Shown here piece after piece: positions 14,544 through 20,630 of a DNA stretch of 27,713 bases. The position numbers and the translations under genes are program-made. Source of the stretch: JANXYW01 sp964458665 (GTDB lineage Bacteria; Chloroflexota; Dehalococcoidia; DSTF01; JACRBR01); NCBI GenBank assembly GCA_964458665.1, contig CAYWOO010000247.1, positions 1 through 27,713 of the forward strand. Reading direction: 5' to 3'. The first letter of the stretch is position 1. Every line of letters begins with the position of its first letter. Under the pieces are notes generated by a model. It worked only from the letters and a program-made list of their open reading frames with translations. It was not told where the DNA came from and searched no databases.

Positions 14544-14962
14544 CAGGCGCCCTCTCGTTCGGTGCCGTCCGCCTCGGTGACGCGCAGGTTGTACGAGCGG
14601 ACAGCGCTCAGTTCACCTGCGAAGACGCCATCGGTGTGCGCGAGTCCGCTCATCCGCGCGGCGAACGCACGTAGCCGCGCCGGCGCCTCCGTCTCGACGC
14701 GCGCGATGCTCAGCGTCTCCGCGTAGCGCAACGCCTCGCGCACCAGCAGCACGAGCGCCCGCGTGCGCTGCCGCGGTGCACCGGAAGCGTCCACGATCAC
14801 CATCTCACCGAAGAACCCGCAGCCTGCCACGCGGTTGTATGCGCACAGAACGCGCGCCACCACCGACCCGTCCCCCGCCGCCACGCTGACAGCGACGGTA
14901 TGGCTCCCGGCCGTCTCGGCGCCCGCAACCAGTGGCTCAACCCACATGAGTCCCTCGCGCAT
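14543..14962 (-). CDS. GNAT-like small protein, first gene of phage-like cassette
   Basis: From the ATG at 14962 the product has 139 residues (MREGLMWVEPLVAG...). Its core resembles a GNAT acyltransferase: VAVSVAAGDGSVVARVLCAYNRVAG (beta hairpin), CGFFGEMVIVDASGAPRQRTRALVLLVREALRYAETL (the beta4-alpha3 CoA-binding region, with the usual R/QxxGxG/A loop degenerate as PRQRTRA), then an Ile/Val-rich strand. The frame is open further upstream to 15250 with no convincing ribosome binding site, so the true start could lie up to about 60 codons earlier. It is one-base coupled to the next gene. Catalytic activity is doubtful because the acetyl-CoA loop is poor. Confidence 0.6.
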   Translation of the reverse strand: MREGLMWVEPLVAGAETAGSHTVAVSVAAGDGSVVARVLCAYNRVAGCGFFGEMVIVDASGAPRQRTRALVLLVREALRYAETLSIARVETEAPARLRAFAARMSGLAHTDGVFAGELSAVRSYNLRVTEADGTEREGA

Positions 14963-15152
14963 CTGCGAATGGAGCGCCGGCGCCCCGCCCGGCCACCGCT
15001 CGATCAACCCATCGCGGTCCACCGACGACGATCGTTGCCGCACGTCCGTCCGAGGCGTACCATCGCCCAGGCGCCACCCAACCTCCAAGCCCCGGAGATC
15101 ACCGCTTCGGGCCGAACTTGACAGCCGGCAACTATTCGGAAGGCGAACGGCA

Positions 15153-15818
15153 TTGATACAGGTTCGCCGCGGCAGCGTTCGATGGGGTGTGATCGCACGC
15201 TCCGCGCCCAACCACCCGCTCCGGCTGTTCGGCACATTTGCGGCCAGCATCGGCTTCTTCGCCGTTGTCGGCTCGGCGGTCTTTGCGGCGGCCTGGATGG
15301 TCGAAGACCAACGCTCGCAAGCTCACACGAACCAGGTCTTCGGCGCATCTCTCAGTCCCGATCTGCCGGCCGGGATCATCGCGGTGCAGCGCGTGAACAG
15401 CATCAAAGAGTTCGAGCAGCTCGGCGGATTTACGCCGTTCATCCCCATGTATGTGCCCGGCTCCACGCAGACGGATTTCACGCTCTCGCTGACGCTGCCC
15501 GACGACGACGGTCACCGCATCGGCCGCGTCGGCTACTCGTCCAAGGACATCGCCGACGCCGACGGCATCACGGGTCCGACTCTCGTCCTGGTCGAAGCTC
15601 CCGGCACGCCCGGGCGCGGCGCCGATCCGACGCTGCAACGCGTCACCACCGGCAACGGCCGCGCGCTCGCCGCAACGATCGGCTGCCAGGGCTTGACCGT
15701 CGACATCCAGCTCTACTTCGGTCCTGCGCCAATCGGCGATGAGCCCTTTGTCACGCCGCACATGGTCGCCGTAGCCCAGGAATTCCTCGACGGCGTCAAC
15801 GAACAGTGCGCGCAGTAG
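15153..15818 (+). CDS. Membrane-anchored hypothetical protein
   Basis: A 221-residue protein with a basic N-terminus, one hydrophobic helix (about residues 25-50, LRLFGTFAASIGFFAVVGSAVFAAAW) and an exported domain of about 170 residues. The exported part contains two Cys-free beta-rich segments (FTPFIPMYVPGSTQTDFTLSLTLPDDDG, TGPTLVLVEAPG) and a late CQGLTVDIQLYFG strand. I recognise no family. The TTG start at 15153 is chosen because GGAAGG lies 9 nt upstream; GTG at 15189 is an alternative that still retains the helix. It is divergent from the phage-like cassette. A perfect TTGACA at 15118-15123 has no matching -10 at normal spacing. Confidence 0.7.
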   Translation: MIQVRRGSVRWGVIARSAPNHPLRLFGTFAASIGFFAVVGSAVFAAAWMVEDQRSQAHTNQVFGASLSPDLPAGIIAVQRVNSIKEFEQLGGFTPFIPMYVPGSTQTDFTLSLTLPDDDGHRIGRVGYSSKDIADADGITGPTLVLVEAPGTPGRGADPTLQRVTTGNGRALAATIGCQGLTVDIQLYFGPAPIGDEPFVTPHMVAVAQEFLDGVNEQCAQ

Positions 15819-15909
15819 GCCCTGTTGCCACTTCCGGCCGCTTTCGCCTACGATAGCCGGACGTTTCACGAGCGCCGATGGCTGACCCACATCAACAGCG
15901 AGGTGGACG

Positions 15910-16119
15910 ATGAAAACGGAGATCTACGAATCGGATCCCTTCACGCCCAGGAAGGGCCGCCTGCTGGCGACGCTCTCCAGCGAATATCGCTTCGAGAAGG
16001 GCGACGAACTCTTCTTCGATGACGAGCCGGCCCGCCTGAAGGTCCGCATCATCGGCATCCAGATGCACGTCAAAGCCAACGGCAACATCTACCGCGACAT
16101 CCTCGCTCTGAAGCTATGA
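15910..16119 (+). CDS. Small conserved-looking hypothetical protein
   Basis: This 69-residue charged protein (MKTEIYESDPFTPRKGRLLA to NGNIYRDILALKL) has an ATG preceded by a GAGGTGG at good spacing. Codon use matches the neighbours. There are no Cys residues, membrane segments or recognised motif. It lies about 90 nt after the membrane protein and about 80 nt before the rex promoter, and may be cotranscribed with the former. Function is unknown. Confidence 0.7.
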   Translation: MKTEIYESDPFTPRKGRLLATLSSEYRFEKGDELFFDDEPARLKVRIIGIQMHVKANGNIYRDILALKL

Positions 16120-16158
16120 GTGGCCACTGCTCCCGGGCGGTTCATCCTGCGTCGCGAC

Positions 16159-16187
16159 GATAGAACTGAACGACCGATAGACTCGCG
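16159..16187 (+). repeat. Word-like repeat, GACTGAACGACCGATAGACT family
   Basis: Units GATAGAACTGAACGACC GATAGACT, related to those at 6387 and 12996-13023. Confidence 0.5.
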
Positions 16188-16200
16188 GCTTCGCCGTGCG

Positions 16201-16229
16201 TTGACCGTTCCCGGGGCCGGTGCTACATT
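16201..16229 (+). promoter_or_regulatory. Sigma-70-type promoter of rex
   Basis: TTGACC (16201-16206), a 17-nt spacer and TACATT (16224-16229) make a near-consensus housekeeping promoter about 60 nt before the rex ATG. The -10 overlaps the first bases of the Rex operator, so operator occupancy would block it. Confidence 0.7.
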
Positions 16230-16245
16230 GCGCCAAATTGCGCAA
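16228..16245 (+). promoter_or_regulatory. Predicted Rex operator (autoregulatory)
   Basis: TTGCGCCAAATTGCGCAA: the TTGCGC and GCGCAA arms are perfect inverses around a 6-nt AT-rich centre, total 18 bp. The known Rex operator is an 18-bp palindrome with outer TTG...CAA (TTGTGAA-N4-TTCACAA in actinobacteria). Position at the -10 of its own gene fits autorepression. Confidence 0.75.
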
Positions 16246-16288
16246 TCGGGCCCAACCCCACCCCCGGACGGGCTGCGCATGGAGCCTG

Positions 16289-16933
16289 ATGCCCATAGAG
16301 ATTCCTGATGTCGTCATAGACCGGCTCCCCGTATACGCCCGCGCGCTGGCCGCTCTGGAGCGCAGCGGCCGCGAAGTCGTCAGTTCGCAGGAGCTGGGGA
16401 CGCAGCTCGGCGTGACGCCTGCCCAGATTCGCAAGGATCTCAGCTACTTCGGCCGCTTCGGCAAGCAGGGCCGCGGCTACAACGTCCGCCGCCTGATGGA
16501 AGAACTGCACCAGATTCTCGGTCTCGACCGCAAATGGACGATGGTGGTCGTCGGTGTCGGCCAGCTCGGCCGCGCGGTGCTGAGTTACGGCGGCTTCGCG
16601 CCGCAGGGCTTCCGGATCATCGAGGCGTTCGACGCCGACTCCGCGGTCATCGGCCAGAAGATCGATGACCTCGTCGTCAAGCCCGTCGAGCAGATCCGCG
16701 AGTCGCTGGCCGGCCGCCCCGTCGATATCGGCATCGTCGCCACGCCCGCCGCATCGGCGCAGAAGGTGATCGATGCGCTCGTGGAGTGCGGTGTCCGCGC
16801 CATCCTCAACTACGCGCCGATCGCCGCGCAAGTGCCGCTGCACGTGCGGGTGAAGGACATCGACCCCGTACTCTCGCTCCAGTCGATGACGTTCTATCTG
16901 AAAAACAGTGCTCCGCCCGCAGGCACGGCGTAG
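16289..16933 (+). CDS. rex: Redox-sensing transcriptional repressor Rex
   Basis: This 214-residue homodimeric repressor senses the NADH/NAD+ ratio. The N-terminal winged helix (IDRLPVYARALAALERSG to VTPAQIRKDLSYFG) carries the strongly conserved RKDLSYFGRFGKQGRGYNV. The C-terminal Rossmann domain begins VVVGVGQLGRAVLSYGGF with the GxGxxG dinucleotide loop and ends with the domain-swapped helix (DPVLSLQSMTFYL). NADH binding releases DNA and derepresses respiration and fermentation genes. The ATG at 16289, with GGAG just upstream, gives the family-typical MPIEIPDVVIDRL start. A Rex-like operator overlaps its promoter. The ferredoxin-thioredoxin reductase gene follows after 14 nt and is probably in the same operon. 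Confidence 0.96.
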   Translation: MPIEIPDVVIDRLPVYARALAALERSGREVVSSQELGTQLGVTPAQIRKDLSYFGRFGKQGRGYNVRRLMEELHQILGLDRKWTMVVVGVGQLGRAVLSYGGFAPQGFRIIEAFDADSAVIGQKIDDLVVKPVEQIRESLAGRPVDIGIVATPAASAQKVIDALVECGVRAILNYAPIAAQVPLHVRVKDIDPVLSLQSMTFYLKNSAPPAGTA

Positions 16934-16947
16934 GCATTCGTACTACG

Positions 16948-17472
16948 ATGGACAGCATGGAAGACGAAGAGTCCCCTCAGGTCGAGCAGGTCACCGACGC
17001 CGACCGCATGCAGGCGTCTCCGAAAAGCATCGACAAGATGTGGAACTTCGTCACGAAGTTTGCGGAGAAGAGCGGCACCTACCTCCACCCGCAGCGCGAG
17101 ATCACGGAGTTCCTGGTCATCGGGCTGGCGAAGCACGTCGACGAGCTGGGCCGGCCGCTCTGCCCGTGCAACTTCTACGAGAACAAGGCGGAAGAGGTCA
17201 AGAGCAGCACCTGGATCTGCGCCTGCGAGGAGATGCAGAAGTACAAGTATTGCCATTGACTACTCTTCTGTAATTCGGAAGGTCTTCCGATCACCGAGCA
17301 CCTGCCAGAAGGGCACGAAGGCCGCGAAATCTACGGCCTGATCAAAGACGAGCAGCCCGACAAAGGTCGCGCGTTGGGCCGACTCGAAGAGAAGCAGGGG
17401 CGGACGATCGACAAGTCCGGCGGCGCGAAGCAGCACGAAGGCGACGCCACGGGCGCGGAATCGGCGCCGTAG
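16948..17472 (+). CDS. Ferredoxin-thioredoxin reductase catalytic subunit, probable selenoprotein
   Basis: Read through the in-frame TGA at 17257-17259, this is a 174-residue protein of the FTR beta family, which passes electrons from ferredoxin through a [4Fe-4S] cluster to a redox-active cysteine pair and on to thioredoxin. The signature is CPC-X16-CAC-X8-CHU: Cys72/Cys74, Cys91/Cys93, Cys102, and codon 104 is TGA where the family has the last Cys of CHC. By comparison with spinach FTR, Cys72, 91, 93 and 102 bind the cluster and residues 74 and 104 form the redox pair, so Sec would replace the cluster-proximal redox Cys. After the TGA the frame continues in family-like sequence (LLFCNSEGLPITEHLPEGHEG, REIYGLIKD) for 70 codons to TAG at 17472. 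A SECIS-like hairpin follows the TGA. If TGA were a stop, the enzyme would lack its second redox residue. The gene follows rex after 14 nt. Confidence 0.85.
17257..17259 (+). other. In-frame TGA, predicted selenocysteine codon
   Basis: TGC CAT TGA CTA CTC TTC reads C-H-U-L-L-F, where family members have C-H-C-L-L-F. TGA serves as a normal stop for folP, folK-side genes, the kinase and others in this window, so general reassignment is not the explanation. Confidence 0.82.
17275..17290 (+). promoter_or_regulatory. Predicted bacterial SECIS stem-loop
   Basis: TCGGAAGGTCTTCCGA folds as TCGGA/TCCGA around an apical AGGTCT (or 6 bp with a GGTC tetraloop). The loop GGTC lies 22-25 nt after the TGA; bacterial SECIS loops fall about 16-37 nt downstream of the codon. 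AGGUCU is the apical loop of the E. coli fdhF SECIS recognised by SelB. Weak outer pairing (GT...AC) across an internal loop is possible. Confidence 0.75.
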
Positions 17473-17635
17473 GGGCGCTCATCGAGTCGCCGCGGGAGAC
17501 ACCTGTTGCACCCGCGTCCGTATGGCGCCGCTGCTGGAGGGTGGCGAAGCGCTCCTCTGCGTACGGGCGGGAGTGACCTCACTCCGACCCTCTCCGCCGG
17601 GCGGAGAGGGAGACGAGCGCCGGAAAAGAGGGGCT
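17473..17635. other. Gap with palindromic repeat
   Basis: CCCTCTCCG-CCGGG-CGGAGAGGG (17588-17610) forms a 9-bp hairpin, extendable as an odd palindrome, sharing its CCCTCTCC arm with the element at 13766. It may terminate the rex-FTR operon although no T-run follows. Nothing else is seen. Confidence 0.5.
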
Positions 17636-18085
17636 ATGGAACACAGAGAAGATCTACTCCAGCACTACCGCACGACCCGCGAATCATTGCTCGCGGCGAT
17701 CGACGGCCTGAGCGACGCGCTGATGTGCGAGACGCCGGCCGACAACTGGTCCGTGAAGGATCAGCTCGCGCACATCGCCGTCTGGGACGACATCCGAACG
17801 GAAGAAGTGATGCGCATCTCCGCCGGCCACGAGTCGGCCTGGCGCATGACGGCTGAGCAGGACGAGGCGTACAACGTGCTGGCACACCAGTTGCGGCTTG
17901 GCCTATCGATGGACCAGGTGCGGTGGGAGTTGGAGACTTCGCGGCGGCGGTTGCTGGACGCAATCGCGTCGGCGACGGAGCGCGCGCTCGACGCATCGCT
18001 GTACGGCGAAGCGGGGCTGCGCAGTTCGCACGAAGCGATACACACGCCGTGGATCACGCGCTGGCGCGCGGAGAAGGGCGTCTAG
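17636..18085 (+). CDS. DinB-like/ClbS-type helix-bundle protein
   Basis: A 149-residue four-helix-bundle protein of the DinB/DfsB superfamily. The N-terminal helix REDLLQHYRTTRESLLAAI is followed by the superfamily hallmark DNWSVKDQLAHIAVWDD (residues 37-52), where His46 is the first metal ligand. A later His comes from SHEAIHTPWITRW near the C-terminus. Members are metal-dependent hydrolases or thiol transferases (mycothiol/bacillithiol S-transferase-like, colibactin resistance ClbS), usually uncharacterised. The ATG at 17636 follows AGAGGGG closely; the frame extends 38 codons upstream into repeat DNA that I exclude. Confidence 0.85.
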   Translation: MEHREDLLQHYRTTRESLLAAIDGLSDALMCETPADNWSVKDQLAHIAVWDDIRTEEVMRISAGHESAWRMTAEQDEAYNVLAHQLRLGLSMDQVRWELETSRRRLLDAIASATERALDASLYGEAGLRSSHEAIHTPWITRWRAEKGV

Positions 18086-18116
18086 CGCTGCTGCGACGCC
18101 CGCAGCTATAACTCCG

Positions 18117-18145
18117 TCTTCAATTGGTGATTGGGATATCGGGCG
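18117..18145 (+). repeat. Word-like repeat, AATTGGTGATTGGGATAT type
   Basis: TCAATTGGTGATTGGGATATCGGGC has the wording of short intergenic repeats (ATTGGTGATTGG units). It lies between convergent genes. Confidence 0.4.
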
Positions 18146-18179
18146 CGCAACGGCCCATACGACGATTCACGTTGCCATA

Positions 18180-19511
18180 TCAGATCGTAGCTGCGAAGAG
18201 CTGCCAGGAGTCGGGCACACCCTTGAGCGCGTGCTCGCCGCGATCCTCGAACACGAGGCCGGATCCAGCGGACAGGTCCTTCACGGTGCGGGACACGAGG
18301 ACCTCGCCAGAGCCGGCGAGTCCGGACACGCGGGCGGCGATGTGGACGGCGATGCCACCGATGTCGTCGCCCCGAAGCTCGATCTCGCCAGTGTGAGCGC
18401 CAGCCCGGATGTTCAGCCCCAACCGGTCGACACGGCGGCGGAAGGCGTGCGCACACTGGACGGCCCGGCTGGGTCCGTCGAAGCGAGCCAACATGCCGTC
18501 ACCCGTGGACTTCACCAGGACGCCACCGTATCCGGCCACCTCCTGCTGTGCCGCCTCGTCGTGGCTGTCGAGCAGCTCTCGCCAGCGTGCGTCGCCGACC
18601 GTCGAGGCCATGACCGTCGAGTCGGCGATGTCGGTGAAGAGCACCGTGGACAAAACCCGGTTGACAGCCACGGCGGGTCGATGGACGCCGCCCGTAAGGA
18701 ACTGGCGGACGGCCTCGATTTCCGCGTCATAGTCGGACGGACGCCAACTGCCATGGAAGTCGCCATCGAGCGTCACGAGCTGCGCTCCAGGAATGTGTTC
18801 GGCGTAGTACTGGCCATCAGAAAACGGGACCACCGGGTCATGCCGATTGTGCACGACGAGGGTAGGCACGGACACCGACGGGACGATCCCGCGAATATCG
18901 CTCTCGAGGTTGCGCCGCATGATCTCGCGAGCCACCGACGGCGTGCAGCTGTATCGCTCGAAACGGGCCAGCGCGGTGATAGCGACCTCCCGGTCCGGTG
19001 CGTGTTGGATGAAGAAGTTGAGGACCTGACCGGTGTTCCATCCAGCCTCGAGAAGGTCAAGCAAGTCGAGCGAGGCCGCCGGGGTCGCGACCCCGTTCTC
19101 GGCGGTCACCCCTGGGCACGAGGCCGAAAGAAGAACCAGGGCTGAGACGCGTGCTGGGTAGGTCGCTGCCATGATCGCGCACATGGCCCCGCCCTCGGAG
19201 ACCCCAATCAGCGCCGCGCGATCCACGCCGGCGGCATCCATGACTGCCCGGACGTCGTCCATGCGCTCCTCGAAGGTGCCGACGCCGAGCGAGCGGTCGG
19301 AGAGGCCGGTGCCGCGCTTGTCGAGGACGACGAGCCGGGAGAACTCGGATAACCGATTCAATACCGGCCCGCAGAACGCGTACTCCCAGCCCAGCTCGAC
19401 GTGGGACATGAACCCGGGTACAAAGACGAGGTCGAGGGATCCCTCCCCCACCACCTGGTAGGCGATGCTGAGCCCACCGCTCCGGGCGAATCGCGTCTCG
19501 GGCGTCTTCAT
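18180..19511 (-). CDS. Alpha/beta hydrolase fused to class III adenylate/guanylate cyclase
   Basis: A 443-residue fusion. Residues about 10-275 form an alpha/beta hydrolase: oxyanion region FVPGFMSHVE, nucleophile elbow GVSEGG (Ser105), acid Asp225 (HNRHDPVVPF) and His253 (GDFHGSW). Residues about 285-443 form a class III cyclase domain: metal Asp294 in LFTDIADST, second metal Asp338 in STGDGMLARFD, then HTGEIE and the VHIAARVSGLAGSGEVLVS segment. The usual VNxAAR Asn is His, as is common in this fusion subfamily. The architecture is well known in actinobacteria and Chloroflexota, with unknown ligand, and is proposed to make cAMP in response to a small hydrophobic molecule. I start at the ATG at 19511 (MKTPETRFARSGG). 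No Shine-Dalgarno is seen; TCTAAT lies 6 nt upstream. Confidence 0.92.
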   Translation of the reverse strand: MKTPETRFARSGGLSIAYQVVGEGSLDLVFVPGFMSHVELGWEYAFCGPVLNRLSEFSRLVVLDKRGTGLSDRSLGVGTFEERMDDVRAVMDAAGVDRAALIGVSEGGAMCAIMAATYPARVSALVLLSASCPGVTAENGVATPAASLDLLDLLEAGWNTGQVLNFFIQHAPDREVAITALARFERYSCTPSVAREIMRRNLESDIRGIVPSVSVPTLVVHNRHDPVVPFSDGQYYAEHIPGAQLVTLDGDFHGSWRPSDYDAEIEAVRQFLTGGVHRPAVAVNRVLSTVLFTDIADSTVMASTVGDARWRELLDSHDEAAQQEVAGYGGVLVKSTGDGMLARFDGPSRAVQCAHAFRRRVDRLGLNIRAGAHTGEIELRGDDIGGIAVHIAARVSGLAGSGEVLVSRTVKDLSAGSGLVFEDRGEHALKGVPDSWQLFAATI

Positions 19512-19517
19512 GAGGCC

Positions 19518-19523
19518 ATTAGA
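19518..19523 (-). promoter_or_regulatory. -10-like TCTAAT six nt before the hydrolase-cyclase gene
   Basis: TCTAAT-N6-ATG on the minus strand without a Shine-Dalgarno. It matches TATAAT at five of six positions. Confidence 0.4.
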
Positions 19524-19667
19524 CCACACCTCACCCCGCCGATCGATCCACAACAGTGGCCTGTGTCCCAACCCGCGGCTCAGAGCATCGCATGGCGCCG
19601 AGATGTTGCGTGACGGTGCGGCAATCACAACAACTGGGGCCGCCGGTAGATTCGATGAGCTTGCCGC

Positions 19668-19745
19668 CCCATCACGCGCCCGTCAGGCCCTTCTTCGCGG
19701 CGTACGCGGCGGCTTCGCTGCGGCGATTGAAACCCAATTGTCGAG
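19668..19745 (-). pseudogene. Remnant of a NarL-type response-regulator 3' end
   Basis: In the correct minus frame this reads RQLGFNRRSEAAAYAAKKGL followed by TGA, the end of a LuxR-type HTH domain. It matches the end of the intact regulator at 20631-21272. Bases 19688-19736 are identical to 20647-20695 (49 bp, same orientation). No upstream part of the regulator gene remains, as bases 19746-19837 do not continue the HTH. Confidence 0.7.
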
Positions 19746-19837
19746 GCTGGACCTGAAAGCGTCTTCATCGCGGCGCTTCTTGCCGGGGAACTGAGCCATC
19801 GCTCCGGCGACTTGGATTATGCGCTTTGTCGCCGGCG

Positions 19838-20209
19838 TCAACGCGGGGTTCGGCCGCGGAGTGGCGTTCGCACCCATACACCTCGATGATCAATGACGAC
19901 GAAGTTATCGAGCTGGTCAGCATGAGCCGCCAACGCCTTATGCAGCGCGTCGATTTTCGCTGGCGTGTCTCCCGCGGACATTCGAAAGAGGATCACGCCG
20001 CTGTGTGGCTGCCGATCGCGGAAGACGAGCTCTCCGAAATCAGCGTCGTTAGTGATGACGATGCGTTGCTCTGAGTGTGCGATCGAGAGCACATCTTCAT
20101 CGACGAGAGAAGCCGGATAGTCGTGGGCTATTGCTGTGACGTCGTGGCCATGGTCTCTGAGGAAGGATGCGATCCGGTACTCAGCGCTCTCATCGAGCAG
20201 GAACTTCAT
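19838..20209 (-). CDS. DUF5615 PIN-like toxin
   Basis: A 123-residue PIN/Mut7-C-like protein. MKFLLDESAEYRIASFLRDHGHDV supplies the first acidic metal residue (Asp6) and the RDHGHDV segment typical of DUF5615. IVITNDADFGELVF supplies the second acidic cluster, followed by GVILFRMSAGDTPAKI. DUF5615 proteins are predicted RNases paired with DUF433 antitoxins. Its ATG overlaps the stop of the upstream DUF433 gene (ATGA, 20206-20209), as is usual for toxin-antitoxin operons. It is intact, about normal length, and lies between two copies of a 49-bp repeat. Confidence 0.88.
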   Translation of the reverse strand: MKFLLDESAEYRIASFLRDHGHDVTAIAHDYPASLVDEDVLSIAHSEQRIVITNDADFGELVFRDRQPHSGVILFRMSAGDTPAKIDALHKALAAHADQLDNFVVIDHRGVWVRTPLRGRTPR

Positions 20210-20481
20210 GGGCCAGGTGCAGCGGCAGGTTGATCCTTGCCTCGTCCTTTGAGTTTCCCGCCCTCTTCAACAAGTGCTTGAGCGAACGCGAGACATGCCT
20301 TCACGTCGTCTATTGTCAGTCGAGGGTAGTCGGCGAAGAGATCGTTGAAGTTCGGGTTGTTCGCAAGGTAATCGAGAACAAGCCCAACCGGAATACGCGT
20401 GCCGCGCACAACCGGCTTGCCGGCCAGGATCTCTGGATCGTTAACGATTCGCCCCTCGTGGCGCTGTTCCCTGGCTACCAT
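20206..20481 (-). CDS. DUF433 antitoxin
   Basis: A 91-residue protein with the DUF433 core IVNDPEILAGKPVVRGTRIPVGLVLDYLANN (about residues 12-42), followed by the winged-helix-like FADYPRLTIDDVKACLAFA. The family is the antitoxin and probable DNA-binding partner of DUF5615 toxins. A GAGGTGA lies about 8 nt before the ATG at 20481, and TATAGT (minus strand, 20505-20510) upstream is a likely -10. The C-terminal Lys/Pro/Ala-rich tail overlaps the toxin start. Confidence 0.88.
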   Translation of the reverse strand: MVAREQRHEGRIVNDPEILAGKPVVRGTRIPVGLVLDYLANNPNFNDLFADYPRLTIDDVKACLAFAQALVEEGGKLKGRGKDQPAAAPGP

Positions 20482-20504
20482 CCGCCCATCACCTCACGTA
20501 GGTA

Positions 20505-20510
20505 ACTATA
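20505..20510 (-). promoter_or_regulatory. -10-like TATAGT of the DUF433-DUF5615 operon
   Basis: TATAGT on the minus strand, centred in the short palindrome TTATAGTTA, about 24 nt before the DUF433 start, with a Shine-Dalgarno in the leader. No good -35 is seen. Confidence 0.45.
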
Positions 20511-20630
20511 ACAGGACGAGTCGAACGGAGTGTGGGTTTCGGTCCGCAGGCGGCTTCCCGCGGAAGCGGTTTCACATGGGCGTTCTCCGGCGGTATGACA
20601 ACGCGCCAAGCAGTACTCAACTCGCAGCCC

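Noticed and set aside
15118..15123. Perfect TTGACA as promoter -35 for the membrane protein gene
   Set aside because: No -10-like hexamer lies 16-19 nt downstream; the spacing to TATTCG is only 9 nt.
16948..17259. Treating the FTR gene as ending at the TGA (103 residues)
   Set aside because: That product would end at Cys-His, lacking the second redox residue and the conserved C-terminal part, yet the frame continues with family-like sequence and a SECIS-like hairpin. A sequencing error or a young nonsense mutation remains possible and is named as the refuting case.
20553..20567. GCTTCC-CGC-GGAAGC hairpin as terminator of the response-regulator operon
   Set aside because: The 6-bp stem has a 3-nt loop and no T-run; too weak to call.
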